From Actimicrobium sp047621665 (lineage in GTDB: Bacteria > Pseudomonadota > Gammaproteobacteria > Burkholderiales > Burkholderiaceae_D), in NCBI GenBank assembly GCA_047621665.1, contig JBLHMB010000003.1, forward strand, positions 88,437-152,436: 64,000 nt of DNA, given 5' to 3'. The notes below the pieces were generated by a model that was not told the origin of the DNA, did no database searches, and worked only from the letters and a program-made list of their open reading frames with translations. Below are positions 1 through 8,521 of the stretch, piece by piece (positions within the stretch are counted from its first letter, which is position 1; each line of letters opens with the position of its first letter). Made by a program: the position numbers and the translations under genes.

Positions 1-124
1 ACGCGCGACCGGGAGCACAAACAATCATCCCGAACACATCCGTAACAAAGCACACACATCCAACGGGAGCGACCACGGTATTCTCGACCCACTCTCACCA
101 CGCAACCGGCAAGTACCACTCACC

Positions 125-493
125 ATGACCCGATCCCTCTTCGTCGAATCCGAATTCATCCTGCTGCTGATCTCCGTGATCATCGTCCCCATTGCCCTGT
201 ACAGCGTCATGATGTGGAAAAAGTCGATCTCGCGCGTGTCCGTGCTGCTGTTTGCAGTGACGCTGATTATCATCGCCGGCGGGAATGTTTTTTTGTTGCA
301 GCTGTTGCGCAAGATGGCGAGCGCCACCCCATCGCTGCTCGACGACCGGATTTTTTCGTCCGAAATCTCGGTCGCGCTTTATCTGATCCCAGCTATCTTT
401 GCCGGGATCGGTATCAACCTGATTTCACACATTGTCATCAGCCACCTGACAGAAGCCGAGCGACGCTTTGATCGGGAACAGGGCCGGCAGTAA
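125..493 (+). CDS. small hypothetical membrane protein
   Basis: This encodes 122 residues with three predicted hydrophobic segments (about residues 8-29, 38-60 and 83-108) and a charged C-terminal tail ending in EAERRFDREQGRQ. It is probably an inner-membrane protein. I do not recognise the family. The ATG at 125 is the first in frame; the upstream sequence has no strong Shine-Dalgarno motif. It stands alone, convergent with the lipoprotein genes on the other strand, so no operon context helps to assign a role. Confidence 0.6.
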   Translation: MTRSLFVESEFILLLISVIIVPIALYSVMMWKKSISRVSVLLFAVTLIIIAGGNVFLLQLLRKMASATPSLLDDRIFSSEISVALYLIPAIFAGIGINLISHIVISHLTEAERRFDREQGRQ

Positions 494-591
494 CATGGCG
501 ACATGCCACCATCCCCCGGGCGTCATCCGGTGCACCGGCAACATGCGCCACTACGCGGACACGCCACACCGCGATCAACCCACGCAATGTA

Positions 592-1176
592 TTAAGCGCA
601 GGAAACCTGCACCGACGTAACCGGCGCCGAACCCATCACCGCCGTTCCTGTACCAGCGACCACGCGGCAAGTCTGCCCTGCAGGCTGAGTCAGTACCGCG
701 ACGCCATAGACCGTGCCATCAGCTACCGTCGTCGGCAACGTAAATGACTGCGCACCCGCGGCCGGGCTGACCGTATCACTTCCATTGGTCAGCACAAGAC
801 CAGCCGTGTTCAGGCTGGCGATGGTGCCGCCCAACGTGTACTTGTTCGGTACGCAAATAACATTGGCGGTGGTGATCGCAATGCCGCTGGCGCTGCCGGT
901 GGCGTTGGCCACCGCACAGGTCAGCCGGGCCGGCTGGGTCTGCACCTTGATCGCGAACGCGGCATTGACATCGATCTGGTTTGGAAAGGTATAAATCGTC
1001 GCATTGGCCGGAATGCTGACGGTGCTGGCGGTACCGTTGGCGAGCACCAGACCGCTGGTGGTCAGGCCGGCCACCGCACCGCCCAGATTGACGGCGGTGT
1101 AACCGCCGCACGCTGCCAATGCGCAAGACAGGAGCAGCGCGGCAGGCAGGCGCAGAGTAGAAGTGAGTGTAGTCAT
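592..1176 (-). CDS. repeat-domain lipoprotein (paralogue of the next gene)
   Basis: This is a predicted lipoprotein of 194 residues. The start at 1176 (MTTLTSTLRL) gives a clean signal peptide ending in the lipobox LAAC, followed by GGY; the frame is open further upstream, but those residues would spoil the signal peptide. The mature part has two copies of a beta-rich module of about 85 residues, each beginning GGxxxGL-x-xxGLVLxNG and ending in a conserved Cys (VICVP, VQVSC). Each module also has an internal TC(A/R)V motif, so a disulfide per module is likely. Similar modules are common in surface lipoproteins of Burkholderiales, but I know of no function. It lies downstream of a paralogue in the same direction and probably arose from it by duplication. 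Confidence 0.75.
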   Translation of the reverse strand: MTTLTSTLRLPAALLLSCALAACGGYTAVNLGGAVAGLTTSGLVLANGTASTVSIPANATIYTFPNQIDVNAAFAIKVQTQPARLTCAVANATGSASGIAITTANVICVPNKYTLGGTIASLNTAGLVLTNGSDTVSPAAGAQSFTLPTTVADGTVYGVAVLTQPAGQTCRVVAGTGTAVMGSAPVTSVQVSCA

Positions 1177-1237
1177 TGCAGGCTTTCGGAAACGGAGAGA
1201 AAAATCAAATGGAATCGCAAGTGATCCGGACGGCAGA

Positions 1238-1819
1238 TTACGGTGCGCAGTTGACCACGACATTACTGACATTGGTCGTGCTCATCGTACCGGCACCGTT
1301 CTGTACCACGCACTTCAGGCCGGTTGGCTGGGTCAGCACCGTCACGCCGTAGGCGAAGCCGTCACCAATTTTGGTCGGAAAAACAAAGGGGGCCGTATTC
1401 ACCGGCACGCTGACGGTGTCACTCCCATTGGCCAGTACCAGCCCACTTGCCGTCAGCCCGTAGACATTACCGCCCAGCGTCTGATTCGGTACGCACGCCA
1501 CCAGCACATTGGTCACATCCGCTTTGGCCACGCCGCTGCCATTGGTCACGCGGCAAGTTAGATCAGGTGACTTCGCCGTCACTACCGTGAGAAAGCCATA
1601 GCCGGTCGGAACCCGCGCGGTGAAGGTAAAGGTACTGGTATTGGTCGGCAACGTGATGCTGGAATAGCCATTATTGAGCGTCAGCGTGCCGGTCGACAGA
1701 CCGGTCACAGTGCCGCCCACACTGATATTCGATACATTGCTGCCACCGCCGCAGGCCGCCAGGCCGGTGACTGACGCCAGCACGATCGCGGCACGGGAAA
1801 TCAAGGTCAGTGTCTTCAT
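1238..1819 (-). CDS. repeat-domain lipoprotein
   Basis: This is a predicted lipoprotein of 193 residues, with signal peptide MKTLTLISRAAIVLASVTGL and lipobox LAAC followed by GGGSN. Two tandem beta-rich modules follow, starting GGTVTGLSTGTLTLNNG and GGNVYGLTASGLVLANG. Each carries a central xLxC(R/V)V cysteine and a terminal cysteine (VACVP, VVNCAP), matching the modules of the adjacent gene. Outer-membrane or surface location is inferred from the lipobox. The two genes are about 60 bp apart and probably co-transcribed. The function is unknown. Confidence 0.75.
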   Translation of the reverse strand: MKTLTLISRAAIVLASVTGLAACGGGSNVSNISVGGTVTGLSTGTLTLNNGYSSITLPTNTSTFTFTARVPTGYGFLTVVTAKSPDLTCRVTNGSGVAKADVTNVLVACVPNQTLGGNVYGLTASGLVLANGSDTVSVPVNTAPFVFPTKIGDGFAYGVTVLTQPTGLKCVVQNGAGTMSTTNVSNVVVNCAP

Positions 1820-2144
1820 GAGTACTCACTAAAATTATTCGGAGGCCGGTCTTTGACGCGGGCAAGTTGGGCATGTTTATACTCCAATTCAGGCGCGCAG
1901 GACTAACTGTTGTGATGATTTAATTGCCGCCACTCTACTACGCGCGCGCAAAAAAAATCCACGCGCGTGATCGCACGTGGATGAACCCATTAGTCAGTTG
2001 GGAGAGGAGCAGACTTGATGCACAACCCCACGATAAATGGCTGGCCAGTGCCGTGCCTGTCCACTTACAAACACTTACGGTCATCAGCGCTCCTGTAGAA
2101 ATCCGTATTTGGTCACCACCTGCAGCCAACGCTGCTGCGAACAC
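1820..2144. other. intergenic gap between lipoprotein genes and ccoS
   Basis: This stretch holds no convincing coding sequence. It contains the terminator described separately and presumably the promoter of the lipoprotein pair, but no clear -35/-10 pair is evident by eye. Confidence 0.5.
1950..1982 (-). terminator. rho-independent terminator downstream of ccoS
   Basis: Read on the minus strand this is ATCCACG, a 12-nt loop, CGTGGAT and then a run of eight T. It is oriented to end transcripts coming from hemN-ccoI-ccoS. It lies about 160 nt beyond the ccoS stop, so a fairly long 3' untranslated region is implied. Confidence 0.7.
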
Positions 2145-2330
2145 TCAGGCACTATCCTCGGGATCGTGATCGTGCGCATTGACTTGTGGCCGGTCATCAT
2201 CATGCAGCACGCGCCAGCCGGGACTCACCAGATCATCGAACTGACCATTATCGGACGCCCCGAAAAAAAACCAGATCGCGGCAAACACGACGCCGACACT
2301 CAGCGGAACCAGCAGGAAGAGCGCTTCCAT
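2145..2330 (-). CDS. ccoS: cbb3-type cytochrome oxidase assembly protein CcoS
   Basis: This is a 61-residue protein with one N-terminal membrane segment (MEALFLLVPLSVGVVFAAIW), followed by the CcoS signature GQFDDLVSPGWRVLHDDD and a short acidic/His tail. CcoS is an inner-membrane protein needed for insertion of cofactors (heme and copper) into the cbb3 oxidase catalytic subunit CcoN. The ATG lies 2 bp after the ccoI stop, which indicates translational coupling; the frame stays open further upstream, but that part overlaps ccoI. Size and neighbour (ccoI) are both typical. Confidence 0.92.
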   Translation of the reverse strand: MEALFLLVPLSVGVVFAAIWFFFGASDNGQFDDLVSPGWRVLHDDDRPQVNAHDHDPEDSA

Positions 2331-2332
2331 GA

Positions 2333-4765
2333 TCAGGAATTCTTTCCCGAAAAAGGTCGTACCCGACGCAGGCGTAACGCATTCAACACCACCACGGCGG
2401 AACTGACCGACATGCCGATACCGGTCATCCACGGACTGAGCCAGCCCAGCGCCGCAGCCGGGATTGCCACGACGTTGTACAGCGTCGCCCAGCCGAGGTT
2501 TTGCCCGATCACCGCCAGCGTTTGTGCGGCGGTGGTGTCGACCTCGCACAGGGCCGACAAGTGTCCCGACAACAGCACGCAATCGGCGTGCAACTGCGCC
2601 AGCGCCGTGCCGCCGCCCATCGCGAACGACACATCGACACCGCTCAGTACGGCCGCATCATTGATGCCATCGCCGACCATCGCGACGATGGCACCATCGC
2701 GCTGCAAGGCTTGCACGTAAGCGAGTTTCTGCCCGGGCAAGACATCACCGAGCGCCGTGCCTATGCCCAGTCCGCTCGCGACTTGCTGCGCGACGGCTTG
2801 CCGGTCGCCGCTGAGCAGGATGACAGTCTTGCCGGCACGCTGAAAATGGGCCACGACTTCGCGCGCGTCGCTGCGCACCCCATCGGCCAGATCGAAGCGC
2901 ACCAGCCAGCCGCCATGGTTGCCGAGATAGACGGCGGTGGCATCGGGCGAGCCAGCATCGTCGGACGCACCGGCGAGTTCAGCAACAAACGTGGCTGTGC
3001 CCAATCGGACGGTGCGGCCCTCGAAGATGGCCTCCAGTCCGCACCCCGCCACTTGCCGCACATCGGACACCTGCAACGCCGGTCCCGGAATATCCTGCGC
3101 CGCCGCAACAAGGGCGGCGGCCAGCGGATGAGCGCTGGATTTTTCCATTGCTGCGGCCAGTTGCACGCACCAGTCCCGCGATGCGGTGGCCAGCAGTGCG
3201 ACATGCCGCAGGACCGGCTTGCCGGCGGTCAGCGTACCGGTCTTGTCGAAGATGACGTGGGTGGCGCGATGCAGGGTTTCCAGTACATGCGGTTGCACGA
3301 TCAGGATGCCGCGCCGCACCAGCCGGTCGGTCGCTGCCGCCAGCGCAGTCGGGGTGGCCAGCGACAGCGCACACGGGCACGACACCACCAGCACCGCAAT
3401 CGCAATCGGCCAGGCCCGCGCCGCGTCCGCCCATTGCCAGTAGAAAAATACCGCCAGCGCAAACAACAACAGGATGCCGACAAACCACGCCGCAACCTGA
3501 TCGGCCCATTGCGCCAGTTGCGGCTTGCCCTGCCCGGCCCGTTCGATCAGCTTGACCAGAATCGACAAGGTACTGTCACGTGCAGCCTGCGTGATGCGTA
3601 CGACAAGCGGCTGCGTCGCATTGACCGCGCCACCTGGCAGCGTCGCACCGACGCACTTGCGCAGCGGCCGGCTTTCTCCGGTCAGCAACGACAGGTCGAC
3701 AGCGCTGTCGCCTTCGAGCACCAGCCCATCGGCGGCAATCGCTTCGCCGGGTCGCACCAGGATCACGTCGCCTTCGCGCAGCTGGCCGGCGGCCATCAGC
3801 ACCAGCGCGCGGTCGTCCGGATAACCGGGCATGAACCAGGCCGAGGCCGGCAAGGCCGATTGCAACCTATTCAGTGCCGAGGCCGCCTTGCGCCGTGCCG
3901 ACAGTTCCAGATAGCGGCTGCACAGCAGCAGGAAGATGAACATCGTGATCGAGTCGAAGTACACCTCGCCGCCACCGCGCAAGGTGGCCACGACGCTGCC
4001 GGCGAACGCCGCGCCGATGCCGAGTGCGACCGGCACATCCATGCCGGGCTGGCGACTTTTCAGGTTAATCCATGCGCCGCGAAAAAACGGCCGGGCCGAA
4101 TACAGCAGCGCCGGCAAGGTCAGCAGCAGGCTGGCCCAGCGCATCAGGCTGGCCATCTCGGCATCCATCGAGCCGTCGCTGGCCAGGTATCCCGGCAGCA
4201 CATACATCATCACCTGCATCATCGACAAGCCGGCGATGAACAGTTGACGAAACAGCGTCTTGCGGGCGCGCTCGAGTTGCGCGCCGTGGCGCACCGGGTC
4301 GTACGGCATGGCGGTGTAACCGATTTCACGCAGCGCGATCAGGATGTCGCTGGGCTTGCAATGGCTATGGTTCCAGCTGACCTGCAGGCGCTCTGTGGCG
4401 GCATTCATGGCGACGGCCTGCACGCCGGGCAAGCGTGCCAGCCGGCGTTCGATCAACCAGACACAGGCGGCGCAGCGGATGTCTTCAATCAGGAAAATCG
4501 CTTCGGCGCTGTCACTGCCCACGTCGATGCCGGCAATCACTCCGGTGTCATAGAGCGTGAGCCCGGGCGGGATCAGGCCATCGTGGATGGCGGTCGCCGC
4601 ATAGCCTTCGCGCGTGCGGTAATAATCGCTAAAGCCGTTGTCGACAATACTTTGCGCGACCGCTGCGCAACCGGGGCAGCACATCGACTGGACCACGGCA
4701 TCAATCGTGACTTGCCAGGCGCTACCCGCCGGCACCGGCAAACTGCAATGAAAGCAGTTGTTCAT
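2333..4765 (-). CDS. ccoI: copper-translocating P-type ATPase of the CcoI/FixI type
   Basis: This is an 810-residue P1B ATPase that is expected to export Cu(I) for assembly of cbb3 cytochrome oxidase. The N-terminus has a cysteine-rich zinc-ribbon-like part (CFHC, then MCCPGC), followed by an HMA domain with CAAC. The membrane part contains the transport motif SCPCALSL. The cytoplasmic part has the phosphorylation loop DKTGTLT, a TGES actuator motif and the hinge GDGINDAAVL. I chose the start at 4765 because its ATG overlaps the stop of the upstream gene (ATGA); an ATG 21 bp earlier exists. The gene is flanked by ccoS, supporting the CcoI assignment over a detoxification CopA. Confidence 0.93.
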   Translation of the reverse strand: MNNCFHCSLPVPAGSAWQVTIDAVVQSMCCPGCAAVAQSIVDNGFSDYYRTREGYAATAIHDGLIPPGLTLYDTGVIAGIDVGSDSAEAIFLIEDIRCAACVWLIERRLARLPGVQAVAMNAATERLQVSWNHSHCKPSDILIALREIGYTAMPYDPVRHGAQLERARKTLFRQLFIAGLSMMQVMMYVLPGYLASDGSMDAEMASLMRWASLLLTLPALLYSARPFFRGAWINLKSRQPGMDVPVALGIGAAFAGSVVATLRGGGEVYFDSITMFIFLLLCSRYLELSARRKAASALNRLQSALPASAWFMPGYPDDRALVLMAAGQLREGDVILVRPGEAIAADGLVLEGDSAVDLSLLTGESRPLRKCVGATLPGGAVNATQPLVVRITQAARDSTLSILVKLIERAGQGKPQLAQWADQVAAWFVGILLLFALAVFFYWQWADAARAWPIAIAVLVVSCPCALSLATPTALAAATDRLVRRGILIVQPHVLETLHRATHVIFDKTGTLTAGKPVLRHVALLATASRDWCVQLAAAMEKSSAHPLAAALVAAAQDIPGPALQVSDVRQVAGCGLEAIFEGRTVRLGTATFVAELAGASDDAGSPDATAVYLGNHGGWLVRFDLADGVRSDAREVVAHFQRAGKTVILLSGDRQAVAQQVASGLGIGTALGDVLPGQKLAYVQALQRDGAIVAMVGDGINDAAVLSGVDVSFAMGGGTALAQLHADCVLLSGHLSALCEVDTTAAQTLAVIGQNLGWATLYNVVAIPAAALGWLSPWMTGIGMSVSSAVVVLNALRLRRVRPFSGKNS

Positions 4766-5511
4766 GACCCCATCGGCGTGATGCACACCGCATCGAGCCA
4801 GCTATCCGGCATGCCATGTGCTGCCCGCCAGATACCGAGCAGTCCGAACGTCAGTACCAGCAAGCCACTGCCAATGCCCACGGCGGGCTTTTGCATCACC
4901 ACCCGCAATTGCGTGCCGAGCACGCCCATCACCAGCAACGTCGGCAAGGTGCCCAGCCCGAACGCCAGCATCACGCTCGCACCGGATAATGCTGAACCGG
5001 TCAGCATCGCAGTGAGCAGCACGCTGTAGACCATGCCGCACGGTAGCCAGCCCCACAGACTACCCATGGCAAACATTTTGAGCGGACTGTCGAGCGGCAA
5101 CAGATGGCGGGTCAGCGGCTGCAGTGACTTCCAGAGCGACTGGCCGAGGGACTCAACGCGGGCCAGTCCCTGCCAGGCACCCATCAGATACAAGCCCAGA
5201 ACGACCAGCATCAGGTTGGCCAGCCAGAGGCCTGCCAGCTGGAACGTCGCCAATCCCGTCAGCATGCGCGCGCCGTTGGCCACACCACCCAGCACCGCAC
5301 CGGCCAGCGTATAACTGCCGATGCGTCCGGCGTTGTACGACAGCACCCGCAACATGCGGTCCGCCGGCACCGCCGCCATCACTGCCACCGGAAACGGCCG
5401 CGCCGCCGGTGCCACTGACAAGGCCGTCACGATGCCGCCGCACATGCCGACACAGTGCACACTGGCAAGCAGGCCGATGACAAAAAACGGCAGGAGGGAA
5501 AGGGCTGTCAT
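4762..5511 (-). CDS. TauE/SafE-type membrane protein, candidate oxidase/copper accessory factor
   Basis: This encodes 249 residues with about six membrane segments. The N-terminal motif HCVGMCGG is characteristic of the UreH/SafE-like branch of the TauE/SafE superfamily and resembles the redox-active helix of DsbD-type transporters. Such genes often sit beside ccoI in Proteobacteria. Here the stop overlaps the ccoI start by ATGA and the gene follows hemN by 12 bp, so it is part of the cbb3/heme maturation operon. A role in copper or thiol handling for oxidase assembly is inferred from this context; sulfite export is not supported by any neighbour. Confidence 0.75.
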   Translation of the reverse strand: MTALSLLPFFVIGLLASVHCVGMCGGIVTALSVAPAARPFPVAVMAAVPADRMLRVLSYNAGRIGSYTLAGAVLGGVANGARMLTGLATFQLAGLWLANLMLVVLGLYLMGAWQGLARVESLGQSLWKSLQPLTRHLLPLDSPLKMFAMGSLWGWLPCGMVYSVLLTAMLTGSALSGASVMLAFGLGTLPTLLVMGVLGTQLRVVMQKPAVGIGSGLLVLTFGLLGIWRAAHGMPDSWLDAVCITPMGS

Positions 5512-5523
5512 CTGGTATGCGCG

Positions 5524-6984
5524 TCAGATCGTCTTCGAATGGCGCAGCGGATCGACAGCCGCACTCAAGTAGCGGTCAAACACCATGCAGATGTTGCGGA
5601 TCAGTAGCCGGCCTTGCGGCGTAACGCTGATCCACTCGTCATCGATGGTCAGCAAGCCGTCGTGCGCCAGTACCCGCAACTGCGCCAGTTCGGCGGCAAA
5701 ATAGGTCGCCATGGTGATCGGATAAGCCTGCTCGATGGAGGCGATCGACATCTCGAAATTACACATCAGCAGCTGGATGATCGCGCGTCGCAAGAGATCG
5801 TCCATGCCCAGCTTGATGCCGCGCACGACCGGCAATTCATTCTTGTCGAGATGGGCGTAATAGGCCTCCAGCGTCTTGGCGTTCTGGCTGTAGGTCGCCG
5901 CCACCGCGCTGATGGCCGAGACCCCGCACGACACCAGGTCCAGTTCGGCATGGGTCGAGTAACCCTGAAAATTGCGATGCAGCCGGCCCTGCCCTTGCGC
6001 AATCGCCAGGTCGTCGGCGGGACGGGCAAAGTGGTCCATGCCGATGTAGACATAACCGGCTTCGGTCAGGCGACGGATACACAGCGCCAGCAGGTCGAGC
6101 CGGGTGGCGCTACCGGGCAGGTCGGCGTCGAGGATGCGACGCTGTGGCTTGAAGACATGCGGCAGGTGCGCATAATTGTAGATCGCAATGCGATCCGGGC
6201 TGGCCGCAATGACCTTGCTCAGCGTACGCGCCATCGTCATCACGTTTTGCTTCGGCAAGCCGTAGATCAGGTCGATGCTGACCGAACGGAATTTGGCATC
6301 GCGTGCGGCCTCGATAATGGCCAGCGTGTCGCTTTCCGGCTGGACCCGATTGACGGCTTTTTGCACGTCGGGATCGAAATCCTGCACGCCAAGACTGATG
6401 CGGTTGAAGCCCTGCCGGCGCAACGTGAAGATCCGTTCGCGCGAGACCGTACGCGGATCGACTTCGATAGCATATTCGCCAATGTCGTCCGGTACCAGCT
6501 TGAACCAGCGCCGCACCTGCGCCATCAGTTCATCTATCTGGTCATCCGGAAAATAGGTCGGCGTGCCGCCACCGAGATGGACTTGCTCGACCTGGTTCAT
6601 GTCGGCGAACAACTGGCCCTGCATTTCGATTTCGCGCTTGAGGTAGGTCAGGTAGGTCGCCGCCTTCTCGACTTTTTTGGTGACGATCTTGTTGCAGGCG
6701 CAGTAGTAGCAAACCGTGTCGCAGAACGGAATATGCAGGTACAGCGATAACGGCTTGCGCCCGCCCCGGGTGCGCAGGCCGGCCACGGCATGCAGGTAAT
6801 CGCGATAACGGAAGGCGTCGGTAAACCGGTCGGCGGTCGGGTACGAGGTGTAGCGCGGACCCTGCTGCCTGAATTTACCGATCAGCGCCGCGTCGAATCG
6901 CACCGACGGGACCGGCGTGACCGGAATAACCGGAATAACCGGAATAACCGGAATAACCGGAATAACCGGGATAAGGGAAACCAT
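5524..6984 (-). CDS. hemN: oxygen-independent coproporphyrinogen III oxidase (HemN)
   Basis: This is a radical-SAM enzyme of 486 residues that decarboxylates coproporphyrinogen III to protoporphyrinogen IX in anaerobic heme synthesis. The cluster motif CDTVCYYCAC (CxxxCxxC plus the extra Cys typical of HemN) is preceded by YLHIPF, and GGGTPT follows. The N-terminus carries PRYTSYPTADRF, as in other HemN proteins. I chose ATG 6984 because AGGAG lies at 6993-6997; an ATG 21 bp upstream has no such site. Directly after the start there is an unusual (Val-Ile-Pro)n stretch encoded by a 9-bp tandem repeat. An FNR-type box lies upstream. The gene heads the operon with the cbb3 maturation genes. Confidence 0.94.
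   Translation of the reverse strand: MVSLIPVIPVIPVIPVIPVIPVTPVPSVRFDAALIGKFRQQGPRYTSYPTADRFTDAFRYRDYLHAVAGLRTRGGRKPLSLYLHIPFCDTVCYYCACNKIVTKKVEKAATYLTYLKREIEMQGQLFADMNQVEQVHLGGGTPTYFPDDQIDELMAQVRRWFKLVPDDIGEYAIEVDPRTVSRERIFTLRRQGFNRISLGVQDFDPDVQKAVNRVQPESDTLAIIEAARDAKFRSVSIDLIYGLPKQNVMTMARTLSKVIAASPDRIAIYNYAHLPHVFKPQRRILDADLPGSATRLDLLALCIRRLTEAGYVYIGMDHFARPADDLAIAQGQGRLHRNFQGYSTHAELDLVSCGVSAISAVAATYSQNAKTLEAYYAHLDKNELPVVRGIKLGMDDLLRRAIIQLLMCNFEMSIASIEQAYPITMATYFAAELAQLRVLAHDGLLTIDDEWISVTPQGRLLIRNICMVFDRYLSAAVDPLRHSKTI
6923..6967. repeat. 9-bp tandem repeat in the 5' end of hemN
   Basis: Five perfect copies of GGAATAACC (plus strand) are flanked by degenerate copies at each end. Because the unit is three codons it encodes repeated Val-Ile-Pro without changing frame. 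Confidence 0.95.
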
Positions 6985-7068
6985 CAATTTTGCTCCTGCT
7001 GCCATTCACGCCGAGGCTGGTTACGTGACTTGATGACCGGAGTGTAGGGAGGCTATCTCTCAAAAACT

Positions 7069-7082
7069 TTGACTCACATCAA
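7069..7082 (-). promoter_or_regulatory. FNR/Anr-type binding site upstream of hemN
   Basis: The sequence TTGACTCACATCAA matches the FNR consensus TTGAT-N4-ATCAA at nine of ten positions. It lies about 85 bp upstream of the chosen hemN start. Anaerobic activation of hemN and cbb3-related genes by FNR-family regulators is well established, so the site fits both spacing and function. Confidence 0.75.
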
Positions 7083-7155
7083 AAACGGCAAAGACACACC
7101 GTGTACCGCGCAACGATACCGGCGACGCGTGGCACCCGACAATATGCCCTTTCGC

Positions 7156-7557
7156 TTACAGCCCGTCCGGTATCGTCATCCCGGCACGCGACATGGCGTC
7201 CCTGACCGATTTCAGCACAGTCGCTTCATTGAAGGGTTTGATGATAGACCCGCTGGCACCAAGCGACAGGCATTGCTTGATGGTTTTTACGCTACGTTCG
7301 CCACTGACCATCGGCACCACCATTCTGTCCAACTCCGCGCGCAACTGCCTGAGCACATCGATACCGCTGATGTCCGGCATCACGATATCAAGACAGACTA
7401 TCTGCGGCTTGAGTTTCATGATCAGCTCATAACCGTTGTTACCATTGCTGGCTTCGCCGATAACCTGCAAACCACCGCGTACCAGCATCGCGCGCAGGAC
7501 AGCACGGGTCATTTCATTGTCGTCAATGATCAGTGTGTTCAACGCGATTCCTTGCAA
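7156..7557 (-). CDS. single-domain response regulator (CheY-like)
   Basis: This is a 133-residue stand-alone receiver domain. It shows the acidic pair (LIIDDNE), the phospho-acceptor Asp in CLDIVMPD, a Ser at the conserved Thr/Ser position (MVSGE) and the Lys in IIKPF. There is no output domain, so it should act by protein-protein contact, as CheY and its relatives do. It is clearly paralogous to the gene immediately upstream (shared DDNxMTRAVLRAML and KPFNxATVLK), and the two are probably one transcript. No histidine kinase is adjacent, so the partner is unknown. Confidence 0.85.
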   Translation of the reverse strand: MQGIALNTLIIDDNEMTRAVLRAMLVRGGLQVIGEASNGNNGYELIMKLKPQIVCLDIVMPDISGIDVLRQLRAELDRMVVPMVSGERSVKTIKQCLSLGASGSIIKPFNEATVLKSVRDAMSRAGMTIPDGL

Positions 7558-7612
7558 CTAATAAAAGACAAGGCGCCGCTATAAGCCACAAAGCCCCCGC
7601 AAAAGCATTTTG

Positions 7613-8065
7613 TTATTTTGATGGTTTGTGTCCCTGTGCACCCGCACGCAGCGCGGCATCGGCAAGCGCCTTGAGCACGGTTGCGGCATTGAATGGTTTG
7701 ACAATGAAGCCGCTGGCACCAGCGGCCACACACTGCCTGATTGTGTCCGTGTCCCGTTCTCCGGTGACCATCAGCACGACCACTTGCGGCATCTCTTCCT
7801 TGAGCTGCTTGAGGACTTCGATGCCGCTCAGGTCGGGCATCAGGATGTCGAGGAACACGACATCCGGCAGCAGCTTGTGCGCCAGTTCAAGGCCCGCCTT
7901 GCCATTGGCCGCTTCGCCGCACACATGGTGAACCGTGCTGAACAGCATCGCCCGCAAGACCGCACGCGTCATGTCATTGTCGTCAATGATCAATACGTTC
8001 AAAGAGGTTTCCCGAAAACTGCAGTGGGCCAGCCAGCACCCGGGACAGGACTGGAACTGCTTCAC
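7613..8065 (-). CDS. single-domain response regulator (CheY-like), paralogue
   Basis: This is a receiver domain with phospho-acceptor Asp in FLDILMPD, Thr in MVTGE and Lys in IVKPF. It shares most of its core with the downstream regulator, which indicates a tandem duplication. The start is uncertain: the longest frame begins with GTG at 8065, giving a 150-residue protein with a cysteine-containing N-terminal extension (SCPGCWLAHC), while a TTG just before NVLIIDD would give the usual receiver length. It contains no DNA-binding output domain. Confidence 0.8.
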   Translation of the reverse strand: MKQFQSCPGCWLAHCSFRETSLNVLIIDDNDMTRAVLRAMLFSTVHHVCGEAANGKAGLELAHKLLPDVVFLDILMPDLSGIEVLKQLKEEMPQVVVLMVTGERDTDTIRQCVAAGASGFIVKPFNAATVLKALADAALRAGAQGHKPSK

Positions 8066-8205
8066 TACCTCTACCTTACCACCCTGGATTCAGTCACCAA
8101 TCAAAGAAGACCATAAGTAACGAGCAACATCTCAAGTGACTGCGTGACACCGGTTATTCATGCTGTCGCAGTAGATTCGCAACCGGTCAGCGTGCCACCG
8201 TGCTG

Positions 8206-8406
8206 TCACCGCGACAGCGTGGCGTTCTGCTGCGTGACTTCATTTATCGGCGTGACGCCATCATTAACCTGAGCGATACCGGCGCTTTGTTCGCGCGGGG
8301 CCAGGGCGATCCCTTTCATGCTGCTGCTGACTTGCTCGACCGGGGCGATGATGTCGCCCCTCGTGCTGCCGGCCTGTTCGGCCGGCACCGTATTCAGGCT
8401 AGTTAG
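8206..8406 (-). pseudogene. remnant of a methyl-accepting chemotaxis protein
   Basis: A short stretch reads AGSTRGDIIAPVEQVSSSMK and continues EQSAGIAQVNDGVTPINEVTQQNATL. This is the conserved end of the MCP cytoplasmic signalling domain, where intact proteins read AGxTMxEIVxSVxxVxxIM and EQxxGIxQVNxAVxxMDxxTQQNAAL. A stop follows at once, and nothing of the receptor's ligand-binding, membrane or hairpin regions is left, so I call it a decayed fragment. Confidence 0.7.
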
Positions 8407-8424
8407 CCGCTACTCCCGGTCCGC

Positions 8425-8454
8425 GCGCGTGAGCACAAGAAGCCGTGTCCACCC
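8425..8454. repeat. degenerate copy of a dispersed intergenic palindrome
   Basis: GCGCGTGAGCAC-aagaa-GCCGTGTCCACCC is an imperfect inverted repeat. It resembles the copies at 17775, 21740, 23912 and 34458. Confidence 0.5.
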
Positions 8455-8521
8455 TGCAAAATTACCGCGCTTGATTTGATGCATGGTCAATCCATTTGGC
8501 GCTGTACTGGTTCCAGCAACC

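Noticed and set aside
25..327. Minus-strand frame overlapping the first membrane protein gene
   Set aside because: It has no ribosome site or domain, and the plus-strand frame has a credible membrane-protein composition.
2501..5029. Very long open frame on the plus strand antisense to ccoI
   Set aside because: It lies wholly opposite a clear P-type ATPase gene and its neighbour. Its composition is Arg/His/Gln-rich without domains, as expected for a codon-bias shadow in GC-rich DNA.
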